A stretch of 15,700 nucleotides of DNA from CAYFXE01 sp964347035 (GCA_964347035.1 CAYFXE010000055.1:1-15700); one strand, 5' to 3'; counted from the first letter of the stretch, positions 7,916 to 15,347 are shown. Notes: generated from the letters alone by a model not told the origin. Program-made: numbers and translations.

Positions 7916-7997
7916 GGGGTCAGACTTTGAAAACTTGAGTTTTTATATCATGATATAAAGTCATTGAAAAAAACTCAAGTTTTCAAAGTCTGACCCC
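7916..7997. repeat. 29-bp perfect inverted repeat (GGGGTCAGAC family) between divergent promoters
   Basis: The left arm (7916-7944, beginning GGGGTCAGACTTTG) and the right arm (7969-7997, ending CAAAGTCTGACCCC) are exact reverse complements over 29 bases. The 24-base centre overlaps an 18-bp perfect palindrome, TTTATATCATGATATAAA (7942-7959). The element fills the space between the -35 boxes of the minus-strand eRF1-like gene (7904-7909) and of tRNA-Leu (8002-8007). It may be a small non-autonomous palindromic element; no coding capacity is present. Confidence 0.85.
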
Positions 7998-8001
7998 CAT
8001 C

Positions 8002-8030
8002 TTTACTCTTTTTTGAGATGGGATTATAAT
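8002..8030 (+). promoter_or_regulatory. Sigma-70-type promoter of tRNA-Leu
   Basis: TTTACT (8002-8007), a 17-base spacer and a perfect TATAAT (8025-8030) lie upstream of the tRNA. Transcription would start near 8037, about 12 bases before the mature 5' end. Confidence 0.7.
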
Positions 8031-8048
8031 AGGGTTCCTGGATTGGCT

Positions 8049-8138
8049 GCGGAAGTGGCGGAATTGGTAGACGCGTAAGCCTCAGGAGTTTATGGCCTAT
8101 TAACGGCCGTGTGGGTTCGAGTCCCACCTTCCGCACCA
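8049..8138 (+). tRNA. tRNA-Leu (anticodon CAG)
   Basis: A 90-base class II tRNA reading CUG. The acceptor stem GCGGAAG pairs with CTTCCGC (8127-8133 region), followed by discriminator A and an encoded CCA. The D arm contains GAATTGGTAGA. The anticodon stem TAAGC/GTTTA closes the loop CTCAGGA, giving anticodon CAG. A long variable arm (GGCC...GGCC) identifies a Leu/Ser/Tyr-type tRNA, and the T arm GTGGG-TTCGAGT-CCCAC is canonical. It has its own promoter, and an assembly gap begins seven bases after the CCA end. Confidence 0.97.
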
Positions 8139-8144
8139 CTTATC

Positions 8145-8154
8145 NNNNNNNNNN
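8145..8154. other. Assembly gap (10 N) after tRNA-Leu
   Basis: Ten Ns directly downstream of the tRNA. The true distance is unknown and sequence, including another gene's body, could be missing. Confidence 0.97.
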
Positions 8155-8226
8155 ATTGAGCTCGCCAGAGGAACCTTTAACCTGGTTTTAAGAGGACGGG
8201 AAGAGATTCGTCGTGCGTGTCCTTGA
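8155..8226 (+). pseudogene. Possible C-terminal end of a gene truncated by the assembly gap
   Basis: From the first base after the gap one frame stays open for 23 codons to TGA at 8224-8226. It reads ARGTFNLVLRGREEIRR near its end, which has a protein-like composition. It could be the tail of a gene hidden in the gap, but 23 codons is too short to recognise a family and chance is a real possibility. Confidence 0.2.
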
Positions 8227-8270
8227 ATAGAACTGAACATAAACATAAATTGACAGAATAAAGTGGACAG

Positions 8271-9641
8271 ATGCCCTCTGAAAAACACATTCTCCTCATA
8301 AATCCCTGGATTTATGACTTCACCGCCTTTGATTTCTGGATGAAGCCCATCGGGCTCCTCTACATCGCTGCCGTCCTTAAGAAATACACGAATTACAATC
8401 TGAGTTTTATCGATTGTCTGGACCGCCATCACCCTGCAATCCAACAGAAGCTGAGAGCCACGGCCGACGGGAGAGGGGCCTTTCCCAAGGAGGAAGTGCC
8501 CAAGCCGGCTGTTTTAAAGCCTGTCGCCAGAAAATACTCCCGTTACGGCCTTCCTATCTCTCTCTTCCTTCAGGAATTGAAGAATGTACCCACTCCAGAA
8601 GCCGTTCTCGTGGGTTGCACCATGACCTACTGGTATCCAGGCGTCCAGCAGGTTGTGGACATCCTCCGAAAACAGATCGGTTCGGTTCCTGTTATTTTGG
8701 GAGGTGTCTACGCCACGCTTATGCCCGAGCATGCCCAGCGCTTTTCTGGAGCCGATATCGTGGTTGAGGGACATGGAGAAAGCCAGTTGATTCCCCTTAT
8801 GAGAGAAGTCCTGGGAGAAAATTCCTATCCTCTGAACCGCCTGGAAACACTCGATGACCTGCCGTCCCCTGCTTTTGAGTTCCTGAGAAACAAGGAGACA
8901 TTCCCCCTCCTCACATCGAGGGGGTGTCCCTTTCGGTGTTCCTTCTGTGCCGCACCGATTCTTTGTCAAAAATTTGAACAAAGGCTGCCTTCTGCGGTTA
9001 TAGCCGAGATAGAAAAACAACACTTGAGCTATCGGAATCGTCATCTGGCTTTTTACGACGATGCCCTACTTCTCAACAAAAAGCACCATATCATTCCTAT
9101 ATTGAGAGGCCTGATAGAGAAAAAGATGCCTCTGGCTTTCCACACACCGAACGGACTCCATATCAAAGAGATCGACCAAGAAATGGCTTCCCTCCTCAAG
9201 AAAGCCAATTTCCAATCTTTGTTCCTGAGTCAGGAATCCTTCGATGAGAAAGTCCTTGCCGGGACATCCCCCAAAGTCTCGGATAGAGATTTGGAAAGAG
9301 CCTTGGTCTATCTCGAGAAAGCCGGTTTCAACCGTCAGGAAATTAACGTTTACCTCATGGTCGGGCTCCCTGAGCAGGATGTATCCTCTATCAAAGAGGA
9401 CATTCTTCGCGTCCAGTCTCTCGGTGCTAAGCCCACGCTGGCCTATTTTTCGCCGGTTCCAGGAACTGAGGAGTGGCGAAAATTGGTCGAGAAAGGCCAA
9501 ATCGTTGAAGACGCGGATCCTCTTCTGCATAACAAACTAACATTTCCGTACATCTGGGGAGATTTTTCACCCGAGGATTTTATGGACATCAAGAATCTTT
9601 TGACGAAACCGAAAAGATCAAAATTACAATTATTGGCATAA
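8271..9641 (+). CDS. B12-binding-domain radical SAM protein
   Basis: Radical S-adenosylmethionine enzyme of unknown substrate, 456 residues. The N-terminal part (about 5-190) is a cobalamin-binding-type Rossmann domain: ILLINPWIYDF, KPIGLLYIAAVLKK, VPVILGGVYATLMPE and DIVVEGHGE are its usual strands and loops. A classical DxHxxG cobalamin motif is not evident, so actual B12 use is uncertain. The radical SAM core (about 210-430) has the cluster motif SRGCPFRCSFC with Cys219, Cys223 and Cys226. Further marks are LAFYDDALLLNK (second strand), the SLFLSQES region and YLMVGLPEQD. The ATG at 8271 has only a weak ribosome site (GGACAG nearby). It stands alone: upstream is an assembly gap, downstream about 400 non-coding bases, so context gives no pathway. 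Confidence 0.9.
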   Translation: MPSEKHILLINPWIYDFTAFDFWMKPIGLLYIAAVLKKYTNYNLSFIDCLDRHHPAIQQKLRATADGRGAFPKEEVPKPAVLKPVARKYSRYGLPISLFLQELKNVPTPEAVLVGCTMTYWYPGVQQVVDILRKQIGSVPVILGGVYATLMPEHAQRFSGADIVVEGHGESQLIPLMREVLGENSYPLNRLETLDDLPSPAFEFLRNKETFPLLTSRGCPFRCSFCAAPILCQKFEQRLPSAVIAEIEKQHLSYRNRHLAFYDDALLLNKKHHIIPILRGLIEKKMPLAFHTPNGLHIKEIDQEMASLLKKANFQSLFLSQESFDEKVLAGTSPKVSDRDLERALVYLEKAGFNRQEINVYLMVGLPEQDVSSIKEDILRVQSLGAKPTLAYFSPVPGTEEWRKLVEKGQIVEDADPLLHNKLTFPYIWGDFSPEDFMDIKNLLTKPKRSKLQLLA

Positions 9642-9776
9642 ATATTGCATAATTAATTTACGTATAATTGGTACCTTGCTCCTGGAAGCATCTCAAATTC
9701 CGTGATGAAGACTTGTCTCAGCAGGGAGATTTAGAGGCATGTTGGGTGCTGAAAAAACCGTGAGCAGGGCTGAGCT

Positions 9777-9857
9777 GGGGTCAGACTTCATCGTGAAGAG
9801 TGTATGAAGGACAAAGCATTTAGTCCAACACCAAACAAGTTAACGAAGCCTGACCCC
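9777..9857. repeat. Second GGGGTCAGAC inverted-repeat element
   Basis: GGGGTCAGACTTC (9777-9789) and GAAGCCTGACCCC (9845-9857) are inverted copies with one mismatch over 13 bases, enclosing 55 bases. The left end also folds locally (CTTCA-tcg-TGAAG, 9786-9798). The outer bases match those of the 29-bp inverted repeat at 7916-7997 (GGGGTCAGACTT), but the interior differs, so the two look like members of one family. Confidence 0.7.
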
Positions 9858-9905
9858 GGGCGAAGCCCGAATCCGAGCGGGATTTTCTCGCTGGGGAAAT
9901 CCCGC
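9857..9905. repeat. Tandem hairpins (CGGGC-GAA-GCCCG and GCGGGATTT...AAATCCCGC)
   Basis: CGGGC-GAA-GCCCG (9857-9869) is a tight 5-bp stem with a three-base loop. GCGGGATTT (9877-9885) and AAATCCCGC (9897-9905) form a 9-bp perfect stem with an 11-base loop. Both abut the right end of the GGGGTCAGAC element. No T-tract follows, so neither is a standard terminator; a compound repeat unit is more likely. Confidence 0.6.
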
Positions 9906-10038
9906 GTGTTTTCGACGCATCCAACCTGCCCCATGACCTTCTATGTAGAGATGCTTACGTTGCACCTTGCATTTATTCTCTGTTCGCTTTAATGTATATA
10001 TTGGAGGCGTACTCGCGAAGAAAAAAGAGTTATATACG

Positions 10039-12096
10039 ATGAGGAAGTTATTTGTAATTTTGCTTACTCTTGTCCTTTTCTTTTCTTATAGCGAGACAAA
10101 GTCCAACAAAGAAGATCTCCCAGAGCGCTACAAAGAGTGGCTGGAGAAGGAAGTGGTTTACATCATCGGGCCGCGTGAAAAAGAAGTTTTTTTACAGCTT
10201 GAGACCGATCGTGAGAGAGATTTGTTCATCGAAGCCTTCTGGAAACATAGAGACCCTACCCCAGGAACGCCCGATAACGAATTCAAGAATGAACATTATC
10301 GTCGGATCAATTACGTCAATCATTTTTTTGGTCGAACCACTCCCAAACCGGGATGGAAAACCGACCGAGGACGGATATACATAATCCTCGGAGAACCGAA
10401 CGATATTCAAAGGTTCGAAGGCAAGACCATGACCTACCCCTCAGAAGTCTGGTTTTATCAGGGGAAAACACATCTTGGCTTGCCTCCTGGTTTCAACCTT
10501 GTTTTTTACCAGCACGCGGGAACAGGAGAGTACAGAATTTACAGCCCTGTTAAAGACGGCCCTCAGGCTTTGATGACTTCATACTACGGGGATCCTGTCG
10601 ATTACGTGGCGGCCTATGAAGCTCTCAAAGAGCATGAACCTGTTTTGGCCGATGTTTCCATCAGCCTCATCCCTGGGGAGTCATCGGCTTACTTTGGACG
10701 GCCTTCTCTATCCTCAGATTTATTGATCCAGAAAGTGGAGATGACCCCTGTGAGGCTGATTGAAGAGAAATACGCTCAAAAGTTCCTTGAGTACAAAGAC
10801 ATCGTCGAGGTGGAATACTCGGCCAATTACATCGATAACGAGTCTATGATCAAGGTGGTCAAGGAACCAACAGGAATCTATTTTGTTCACTATGCTATCG
10901 AGCCAGAAAGGCTTTCAGTCAATGAATACCAGAATAGATATTCAACCAGTTTGAAACTGAATGGGACGGTCTCCGATATCGAGGGAAAGATCATTCATCA
11001 GTTTGAAAAAGATATCACTTTAAATCTTGATCAGGAACAGATGAGAAACGTCAGCCGCAGACCGCTCAGCATCCGGGATATATTTCCTCTGGTTCCGGGA
11101 AATTATAAGGTATCCATCCTACTCAAGAACGAAGCCTCCAAAGAATTCACGTCTTTAGAGAGAAATCTCGTTATCCCTGCCGAAGGGACGGCACTGCAGA
11201 TGACCTCACCTCTCCTGGGCTACAATATCAACAAGAGGACGGCCGGTGACCAGAGGATCAAGCCTTTTTGTTTAGGGACCAATCAGTTGTACTTCCAGTC
11301 GAATAGAGTTTTTCTGAGAAACGATAATTTGATTATCGCATTTCAGATTCATGGGCTAACTCCGGCCATAAAGGAAAGGGGTGAGCTCAAATTCACGTTT
11401 TTCAAGATGGGCGAAGAATTCCGGTCCCTAATCAGGAAGTTCGATCAGTATCCAGAGCTTCCTAATATCATAGATACATTCTCTCTTGGTGATTTCTCTC
11501 CGTCTCATTACAGGGTCCAGGCTTCTGTTTTATCCGACGGTCAGGAGATTCTCTCGGACAGCGAAGATTTTGACATCACTCACAGCGAGTCCATAGCCCG
11601 TTCCTGGATTTATACAAAGCTCATGCCTCCCTCGCAAGATCCAATCTATACCTATCTTCTCGGAACACAACTGTTTAACTTGGATAGAATCGACGAAGCC
11701 AAAGATCATCTGGAAGAAGCTTTTCATAAAAGGCCCGATTTCCTCGATTTTGCCCTGAATTTATCTCGAATCTACCTGCGTCTGGGCGAGTTCAAGAAGA
11801 TCGATGAAGTCTTGGCTCCTTTCCTGGAGCGATTGGAAACACCTCCCTACGAATTGCTCTTCATCATGGGGAGGACCAATCAGAGTCTTGGGAAGCTGGA
11901 TAGAGCTATCGAGCTATTCGACCAGGCCGTTGCCAGTTTCGGGATCAACATCAACCTTCTTAACTCCATAGGCGAGTGTTATTTCCAGCTGGGCAAGCCA
12001 CAGGAGGCTTTGGTCGTCTGGGAAAAATCCCTTGAAATCAACCCCAACCAGCCTCAAATCAAAAAGAATGTCGAGGCTTTAAAGGAGAAAAAATGA
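10039..12096 (+). CDS. GWxTD domain protein with C-terminal TPR repeats, exported
   Basis: Exported protein of unknown biochemical role. The open frame reaches back to a TTG at 9967, but ATG 10039 gives a clean signal peptide (MRKLFVILLTLVLFFSYS) and 685 residues; its ribosome site (AAAGAG) is weak. The GWxTD domain shows FWKHRDPTPGT (about 67-77), NEF...YRRINYVN, and GWKTDRGRIYIILGEP starting near 105. A long beta-rich middle follows (about 150-520). From about 530 to the end come TPR-like helical pairs with typical positions (GTQLFNLDRIDEAKDHLEEA, MGRTNQSLGKLDRAIELFDQ, GECYFQLGKPQEALVVWEKS), suited to protein contacts. The stop overlaps the next gene's start (ATGA), so the two are translationally coupled. 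No lipobox Cys is present, unlike the next two genes. Confidence 0.85.
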   Translation: MRKLFVILLTLVLFFSYSETKSNKEDLPERYKEWLEKEVVYIIGPREKEVFLQLETDRERDLFIEAFWKHRDPTPGTPDNEFKNEHYRRINYVNHFFGRTTPKPGWKTDRGRIYIILGEPNDIQRFEGKTMTYPSEVWFYQGKTHLGLPPGFNLVFYQHAGTGEYRIYSPVKDGPQALMTSYYGDPVDYVAAYEALKEHEPVLADVSISLIPGESSAYFGRPSLSSDLLIQKVEMTPVRLIEEKYAQKFLEYKDIVEVEYSANYIDNESMIKVVKEPTGIYFVHYAIEPERLSVNEYQNRYSTSLKLNGTVSDIEGKIIHQFEKDITLNLDQEQMRNVSRRPLSIRDIFPLVPGNYKVSILLKNEASKEFTSLERNLVIPAEGTALQMTSPLLGYNINKRTAGDQRIKPFCLGTNQLYFQSNRVFLRNDNLIIAFQIHGLTPAIKERGELKFTFFKMGEEFRSLIRKFDQYPELPNIIDTFSLGDFSPSHYRVQASVLSDGQEILSDSEDFDITHSESIARSWIYTKLMPPSQDPIYTYLLGTQLFNLDRIDEAKDHLEEAFHKRPDFLDFALNLSRIYLRLGEFKKIDEVLAPFLERLETPPYELLFIMGRTNQSLGKLDRAIELFDQAVASFGININLLNSIGECYFQLGKPQEALVVWEKSLEINPNQPQIKKNVEALKEKK

Positions 12097-13124
12097 TAGA
12101 TTCTAAGTTTTTTAAAGGGGGCGAGAGAGTCAGATCTGCATCGGTTATCCTTTTGCCTTTTGTTATCGTGTTTGTTTTTGTGACCTTCTTTTCTTCTTCC
12201 TGTCGACTGTACAAACTCGAGCGTAAACTGGATCCAGAGAATGCCGAGTTTTTGAACAAGGTGAGATATATTATCACCAAGAAGGAGAGGAAAATCTTCC
12301 TCGAACTCCCTGATGCCGAGAAGGAAGCGTTTAAGGAAGAATTCTGGAAGCGCCGTGACCCCGAACCTGATACAGAAGAGAACGAGTTCAAGATGGAATA
12401 TTTCAACCGGATCGAACGAGCCAATGAACTCTTTGTGGGGGAGGGAAGAGATGGGTGGTTGACCGACAGGGGAAGAATATTTGTCCTCTTCGGGGAGCCT
12501 AGCTTCAGAGAGACCCATTCTATCGACAGTGTGGATCCCAACAGCATCTTTTATCATCGGTGCGGGGAAATCTGGTACTACGGCAATTTCCCTATCATAT
12601 TCATAGATAGCACCTGCACAGGCGGACCTTATCAGCTCGTAACGTATGATCTAAGCCCTCTTCGCCAATTCAACCTGATGTACATGCATGAACTCAACAT
12701 GGCCCAGGCTTGGGCTCAGGCGGACGTCGTTAAAGGGGAAAAGAAATTTTTTGATTTTAACCTGAAAGTGGAGAAAATTCGTGTCGGAGCTGATAAAGCC
12801 GAAGGAGTTATCCTCATAGATATTCCTTACGCGGAGCTCTGGTTTAAGGCCGAAGAGGAGATGCTTGTGACCGTACTTGATCTGACCTTGGAGTTGAGAG
12901 ATGCTGAAGGAGGGGCTATCTGGGAATATAGGGATTCCTACGAGGTGTCAATAAATGAAGAGGAACTCAAAACCAACAAGAAGAAGATATACAATATCGA
13001 AGTTCCGTTTGTCTTAGAAAAGGAATTGGAGAGGCTTCGTCAGGAGAAAGCCCGACTGTTTGCCGTACTCAAAAACAGAACCGGTGGAGAAGAGCTCAGA
13101 AAAGTTATCGAGTTTACGCTGTGA
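12093..13124 (+). CDS. GWxTD domain lipoprotein
   Basis: Predicted envelope lipoprotein of 343 residues and unknown role. A hydrophobic segment (about 17-35) ends FFSSSC, so Cys37 is the likely lipidated residue. The family block follows: NKVRYIITKKERKIFLELP (55-73), FWKRRDPEPDTEENEF (84-99) and GWLTDRGRIFVLFGEP from 121, which retains the exact GWxTD signature. The rest is beta-rich with an extra Cys pair region (SIFYHRCGE, IDSTCTGGPY). AAGGAG at 12082-12087 lies five bases before the ATG, and the start overlaps the previous stop by four bases. It closely resembles the next gene in length and domain order, pointing to an old tandem duplication. Confidence 0.85.
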   Translation: MIDSKFFKGGERVRSASVILLPFVIVFVFVTFFSSSCRLYKLERKLDPENAEFLNKVRYIITKKERKIFLELPDAEKEAFKEEFWKRRDPEPDTEENEFKMEYFNRIERANELFVGEGRDGWLTDRGRIFVLFGEPSFRETHSIDSVDPNSIFYHRCGEIWYYGNFPIIFIDSTCTGGPYQLVTYDLSPLRQFNLMYMHELNMAQAWAQADVVKGEKKFFDFNLKVEKIRVGADKAEGVILIDIPYAELWFKAEEEMLVTVLDLTLELRDAEGGAIWEYRDSYEVSINEEELKTNKKKIYNIEVPFVLEKELERLRQEKARLFAVLKNRTGGEELRKVIEFTL

Positions 13125-13147
13125 GCTTCTTACCCACTTTTTGTGCG

Positions 13148-13176
13148 TTGGCATGGCGAGGAGTTTTCTTTATAAT
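13148..13176 (+). promoter_or_regulatory. Near-consensus promoter inside the GWxTD cluster
   Basis: TTGGCA (13148-13153), 17 bases and TATAAT (13171-13176) lie in the 75-base space before the third GWxTD gene. The expected start near 13183 leaves a leader of only about 17 bases that just holds the ribosome site AGGGAG. The third and fourth genes can therefore be transcribed apart from the first two. Confidence 0.7.
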
Positions 13177-13199
13177 AAATAATATTTAGGGAGAAAGAA

Positions 13200-14258
13200 A
13201 TGAGAAGAGACAAAGCTTGGAATTCGGCCATTATTATTATGTCACTCGTTTTGCTCTCAGCGGCCTGCGCCACTAAAAGACTAGAACGCCGGCTTGATCC
13301 TCTAAGCGAGGATTTTTACGAAAAAGTTCAGTACATCATCACAAACGAAGAATCAAAGATTTTTCTAGAGCTCCCTCCCTCAGCACGCGCTGATTTCATC
13401 GAGAATTTCTGGGAAAGAAGAGACCCTACCCCTGGAACGGAGGTAAACGAATTCAGAGATGCTTATTATCAGAGGATAGACGAGGCCAACAAACTCTTTA
13501 AGGGAGGAGGCCGGCCAGGTTGGCTCCAGGACAGAGGGCGGACCTACATCCTCTTCGGCCCCCCAGACGAACGCCAGACAAATCCCATGGGGGGGCGGCC
13601 TATAGATCCTTATGAACGTCCCGACAGGATGACAGACAGCCGACGGGTGGCCACAGGAGAGAAGGCGAGTGAAACCTGGGTTTACCGCAACCTGTTTTCC
13701 TCGTTTCAAAGGCCCCATGTGGTTCGTCTGGTCTTTGTCGACTCCTATGGGACAGGAGATTATAGACTGACGACAAACCTGGATGAGCTGATTCCGGGAT
13801 TGATGGGAGCTGAGACGGAATTGGCACCCAACCTGTTCTTTATGCATGAGCTCCGTAAAGAAGAGCAAGTAAGCTCTCAGCGCTATCTTCAGAAGGGATT
13901 TTTTGATATTGAATGGGAACTGCGGAAAAAGAAGGACAAAGATATGGGAAGTAATCTTCTCGTTCATATTGTCCTTCCAAGGGAAAAAATAGTTTTTAAA
14001 AAGGAAGGCGACAGGATTAAAGCCATTCTAGGATTAAAGATTCAGATAAGGAGAGCCAGAGAAGTTGCCTGGCAGTTTAACGAACAATATACATTGGATT
14101 TCAGGGAAGATTTGTCGGAAGAGATTATGAAAGGGGTATGGGAGATAGAGATCCCAGTGAGGCAATGGCTTGATAAAGGTGAATATTCGGTTTATCTACT
14201 GGTGGAGAATCTCAGTGGAAACCAGAAGATTGAAAAGCTTCTCCCTCTTAAGATGTGA
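13200..14258 (+). CDS. GWxTD domain lipoprotein with variant signature (GWLQD)
   Basis: Predicted envelope lipoprotein, 352 residues, role unknown. The signal peptide ends LLSAAC, an excellent lipobox with Cys23. Immediately after it, RLERRLDPLSEDFYEKVQY parallels KLERKLDPENAEFLNKVRY of the preceding protein. The family block follows: FWERRDPTPGTEVNEF (70-85), YYQRIDEANKLF, and GWLQDRGRTYILFGPP from 107, where Gln replaces the signature Thr. A proline- and arginine-rich insertion (about 124-148, containing GGRPIDPYERPDR) is not in the neighbour. The remainder is beta-rich. AGGGAG about six bases upstream supports the start, and the gene has its own promoter at 13148-13176. Confidence 0.85.
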   Translation: MRRDKAWNSAIIIMSLVLLSAACATKRLERRLDPLSEDFYEKVQYIITNEESKIFLELPPSARADFIENFWERRDPTPGTEVNEFRDAYYQRIDEANKLFKGGGRPGWLQDRGRTYILFGPPDERQTNPMGGRPIDPYERPDRMTDSRRVATGEKASETWVYRNLFSSFQRPHVVRLVFVDSYGTGDYRLTTNLDELIPGLMGAETELAPNLFFMHELRKEEQVSSQRYLQKGFFDIEWELRKKKDKDMGSNLLVHIVLPREKIVFKKEGDRIKAILGLKIQIRRAREVAWQFNEQYTLDFREDLSEEIMKGVWEIEIPVRQWLDKGEYSVYLLVENLSGNQKIEKLLPLKM

Positions 14259-14276
14259 CTCTTCCGTAAAGAATAA

Positions 14277-14354
14277 ATGGATGAATATCTTATGTTGGAA
14301 AGGAGCGAGCCTGAAAAGGAATGGCATAAAAATTATTTAACCGAGGAGGAATAA
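14277..14354 (+). other. Short open frame abutting the next gene (possible leader or coupling ORF)
   Basis: A 25-codon frame starts at ATG 14277 (second ATG 14292) and its TAA (14352-14354) directly touches the ATG of the next gene. The product is very hydrophilic and acidic, ending YLTEEE. The ribosome site upstream is poor, whereas the downstream gene's own GAGGAGGA lies inside this frame. It could couple translation, or the open frame may be chance. Confidence 0.2.
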
Positions 14355-15347
14355 ATGCGGGATTCATTCAGGAATATTTTCATATGCCTAGGAGCATTAA
14401 TCTTATTCCTCATAGCTGTTCCCCTCTCAGCCGCCTCTGGCCAAGAGCATACGGGAAAGGGAAGAGTTAACGGCATTGTGATTGATGATCAAGGAAACCC
14501 GGTGGAAGGAGCGCTCATCCTCGTTGAAAGCATGAGGTATAAAACAAAATTCCAGGGCTATTCAAATGAGGAAGGCCGCTTTGCCGTGGCCGGAATGGGA
14601 ACAGGCAGGTGGCGCGTTACGGCTTCCAAGAAAGGTTATGCGAGTTCCTACGCAGATATGAATATCCGTCAGCTGAGAAGAAATCCTCCTATAACCTTCA
14701 CCCTCCAGAAAATGACCGGTTATGCCGCTCTCATGTCTGATGAGGATGCCTTCGAAATGTTCGATAAGGGAAATCTTCTTATTCAAGAAGAGAAGTATGA
14801 TGAAGCTCTAGGAATCTTTGGAGAATTCTTAGAGAAATATCCAGAGATTTACCAGGTACACCTGAACATCGGAACCTGTTATCTCAAGAAAGGCGAACTG
14901 GATCAAGCGGAATCAGAGTTTAACCTGGTCCTTGATAAGACAAAAGAGACTCATGGAGACCATGCTCAAGACCCTGAAGCCAGTTTGCGGGCATTCACTG
15001 GCCTGGGAGAAATTTATACCCAAAAAAATGATTTTGATAAAGCCAGAGAATATTTTACTCAGGCTTTAGAAATCTCGCCAGAAGATGAAGTGGCGGCCTA
15101 TAACGTGGGAGAGGTCTTCTTCTCTCACCAGCAAGTGGATGAAGCGATCAAGTATTTTGAGCTGGCCACACAGATCAAGAAGGACTGGTCAAAGCCACAT
15201 TTAAGATTAGGATACGTCTACCTCAATAAAGCGGATTTTGATAAATCCCTCGAGCACTTCAACAAGTTCATCGAGATGGACCCTGAAAACCCTGAAGTCC
15301 CTAACGTGAAAAACATCATCGCCACCATCGAGAAGATGAAGAAGTGA
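14355..15347 (+). CDS. Exported carboxypeptidase-regulatory-like / TPR protein
   Basis: Exported protein of 330 residues, probably a periplasmic scaffold. The signal peptide is residues 1 to about 29 (hydrophobic ICLGALILFLIAV, then PLSAASG). A CarboxypepD_reg-type beta-sandwich follows (about 37-118: GRVNGIVIDDQGNPVEGA, YSNEEGRFAVAGMGTGRW). About five TPR units occupy 130-314, for example DKGNLLIQEEKYDEALGIF, NIGTCYLKKGELDQAESEF, GLGEIYTQKNDFDKAREYF, NVGEVFFSHQQVDEAIKYF and RLGYVYLNKADFDKSLEHF. The ribosome site GAGGAGGA (14343-14350) lies four bases before the ATG. It sits 96 bases after the third GWxTD gene with no clear promoter of its own, so co-transcription is likely. The TPRs could bind GWxTD partners; that is inference. 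Confidence 0.88.
   Translation: MRDSFRNIFICLGALILFLIAVPLSAASGQEHTGKGRVNGIVIDDQGNPVEGALILVESMRYKTKFQGYSNEEGRFAVAGMGTGRWRVTASKKGYASSYADMNIRQLRRNPPITFTLQKMTGYAALMSDEDAFEMFDKGNLLIQEEKYDEALGIFGEFLEKYPEIYQVHLNIGTCYLKKGELDQAESEFNLVLDKTKETHGDHAQDPEASLRAFTGLGEIYTQKNDFDKAREYFTQALEISPEDEVAAYNVGEVFFSHQQVDEAIKYFELATQIKKDWSKPHLRLGYVYLNKADFDKSLEHFNKFIEMDPENPEVPNVKNIIATIEKMKK

Larger units (their letters stand above)
9642..10038. other. Non-coding interval with hairpin repeats
   Basis: About 400 bases without a credible gene. The short open frame at 9804-9992 consists mainly of repeat sequence. The interval holds an inverted GGGGTCAGAC element and two hairpins (listed separately). GGAGG at 10003-10007 has no start codon at a proper distance. 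A TATAAT at 9663-9668 lacks a well-spaced -35 box, so no promoter for the next gene can be named with confidence. Confidence 0.6.

Noticed and set aside
7916..7997. Intrinsic terminator reading of the 29-bp inverted repeat
   Set aside because: It lies upstream of both neighbouring genes, has a 24-base loop and no U-tract after the stem in either direction.
8100..8444. Minus-strand open frame ending WCGRWDSNPHGR
   Set aside because: Its C-terminus is the antisense of the tRNA-Leu 3' half, a well-known source of spurious protein predictions, and it crosses the assembly gap and the radical SAM start.
9804..9992. Plus-strand open frame of 62 codons
   Set aside because: It lies across the GGGGTCAGAC element and hairpins, has no ribosome site and no protein-like pattern.
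12054..12557. Two long minus-strand open frames opposite the second GWxTD gene
   Set aside because: They are antisense shadows; the plus strand has a lipoprotein signal, family motifs and a ribosome site.
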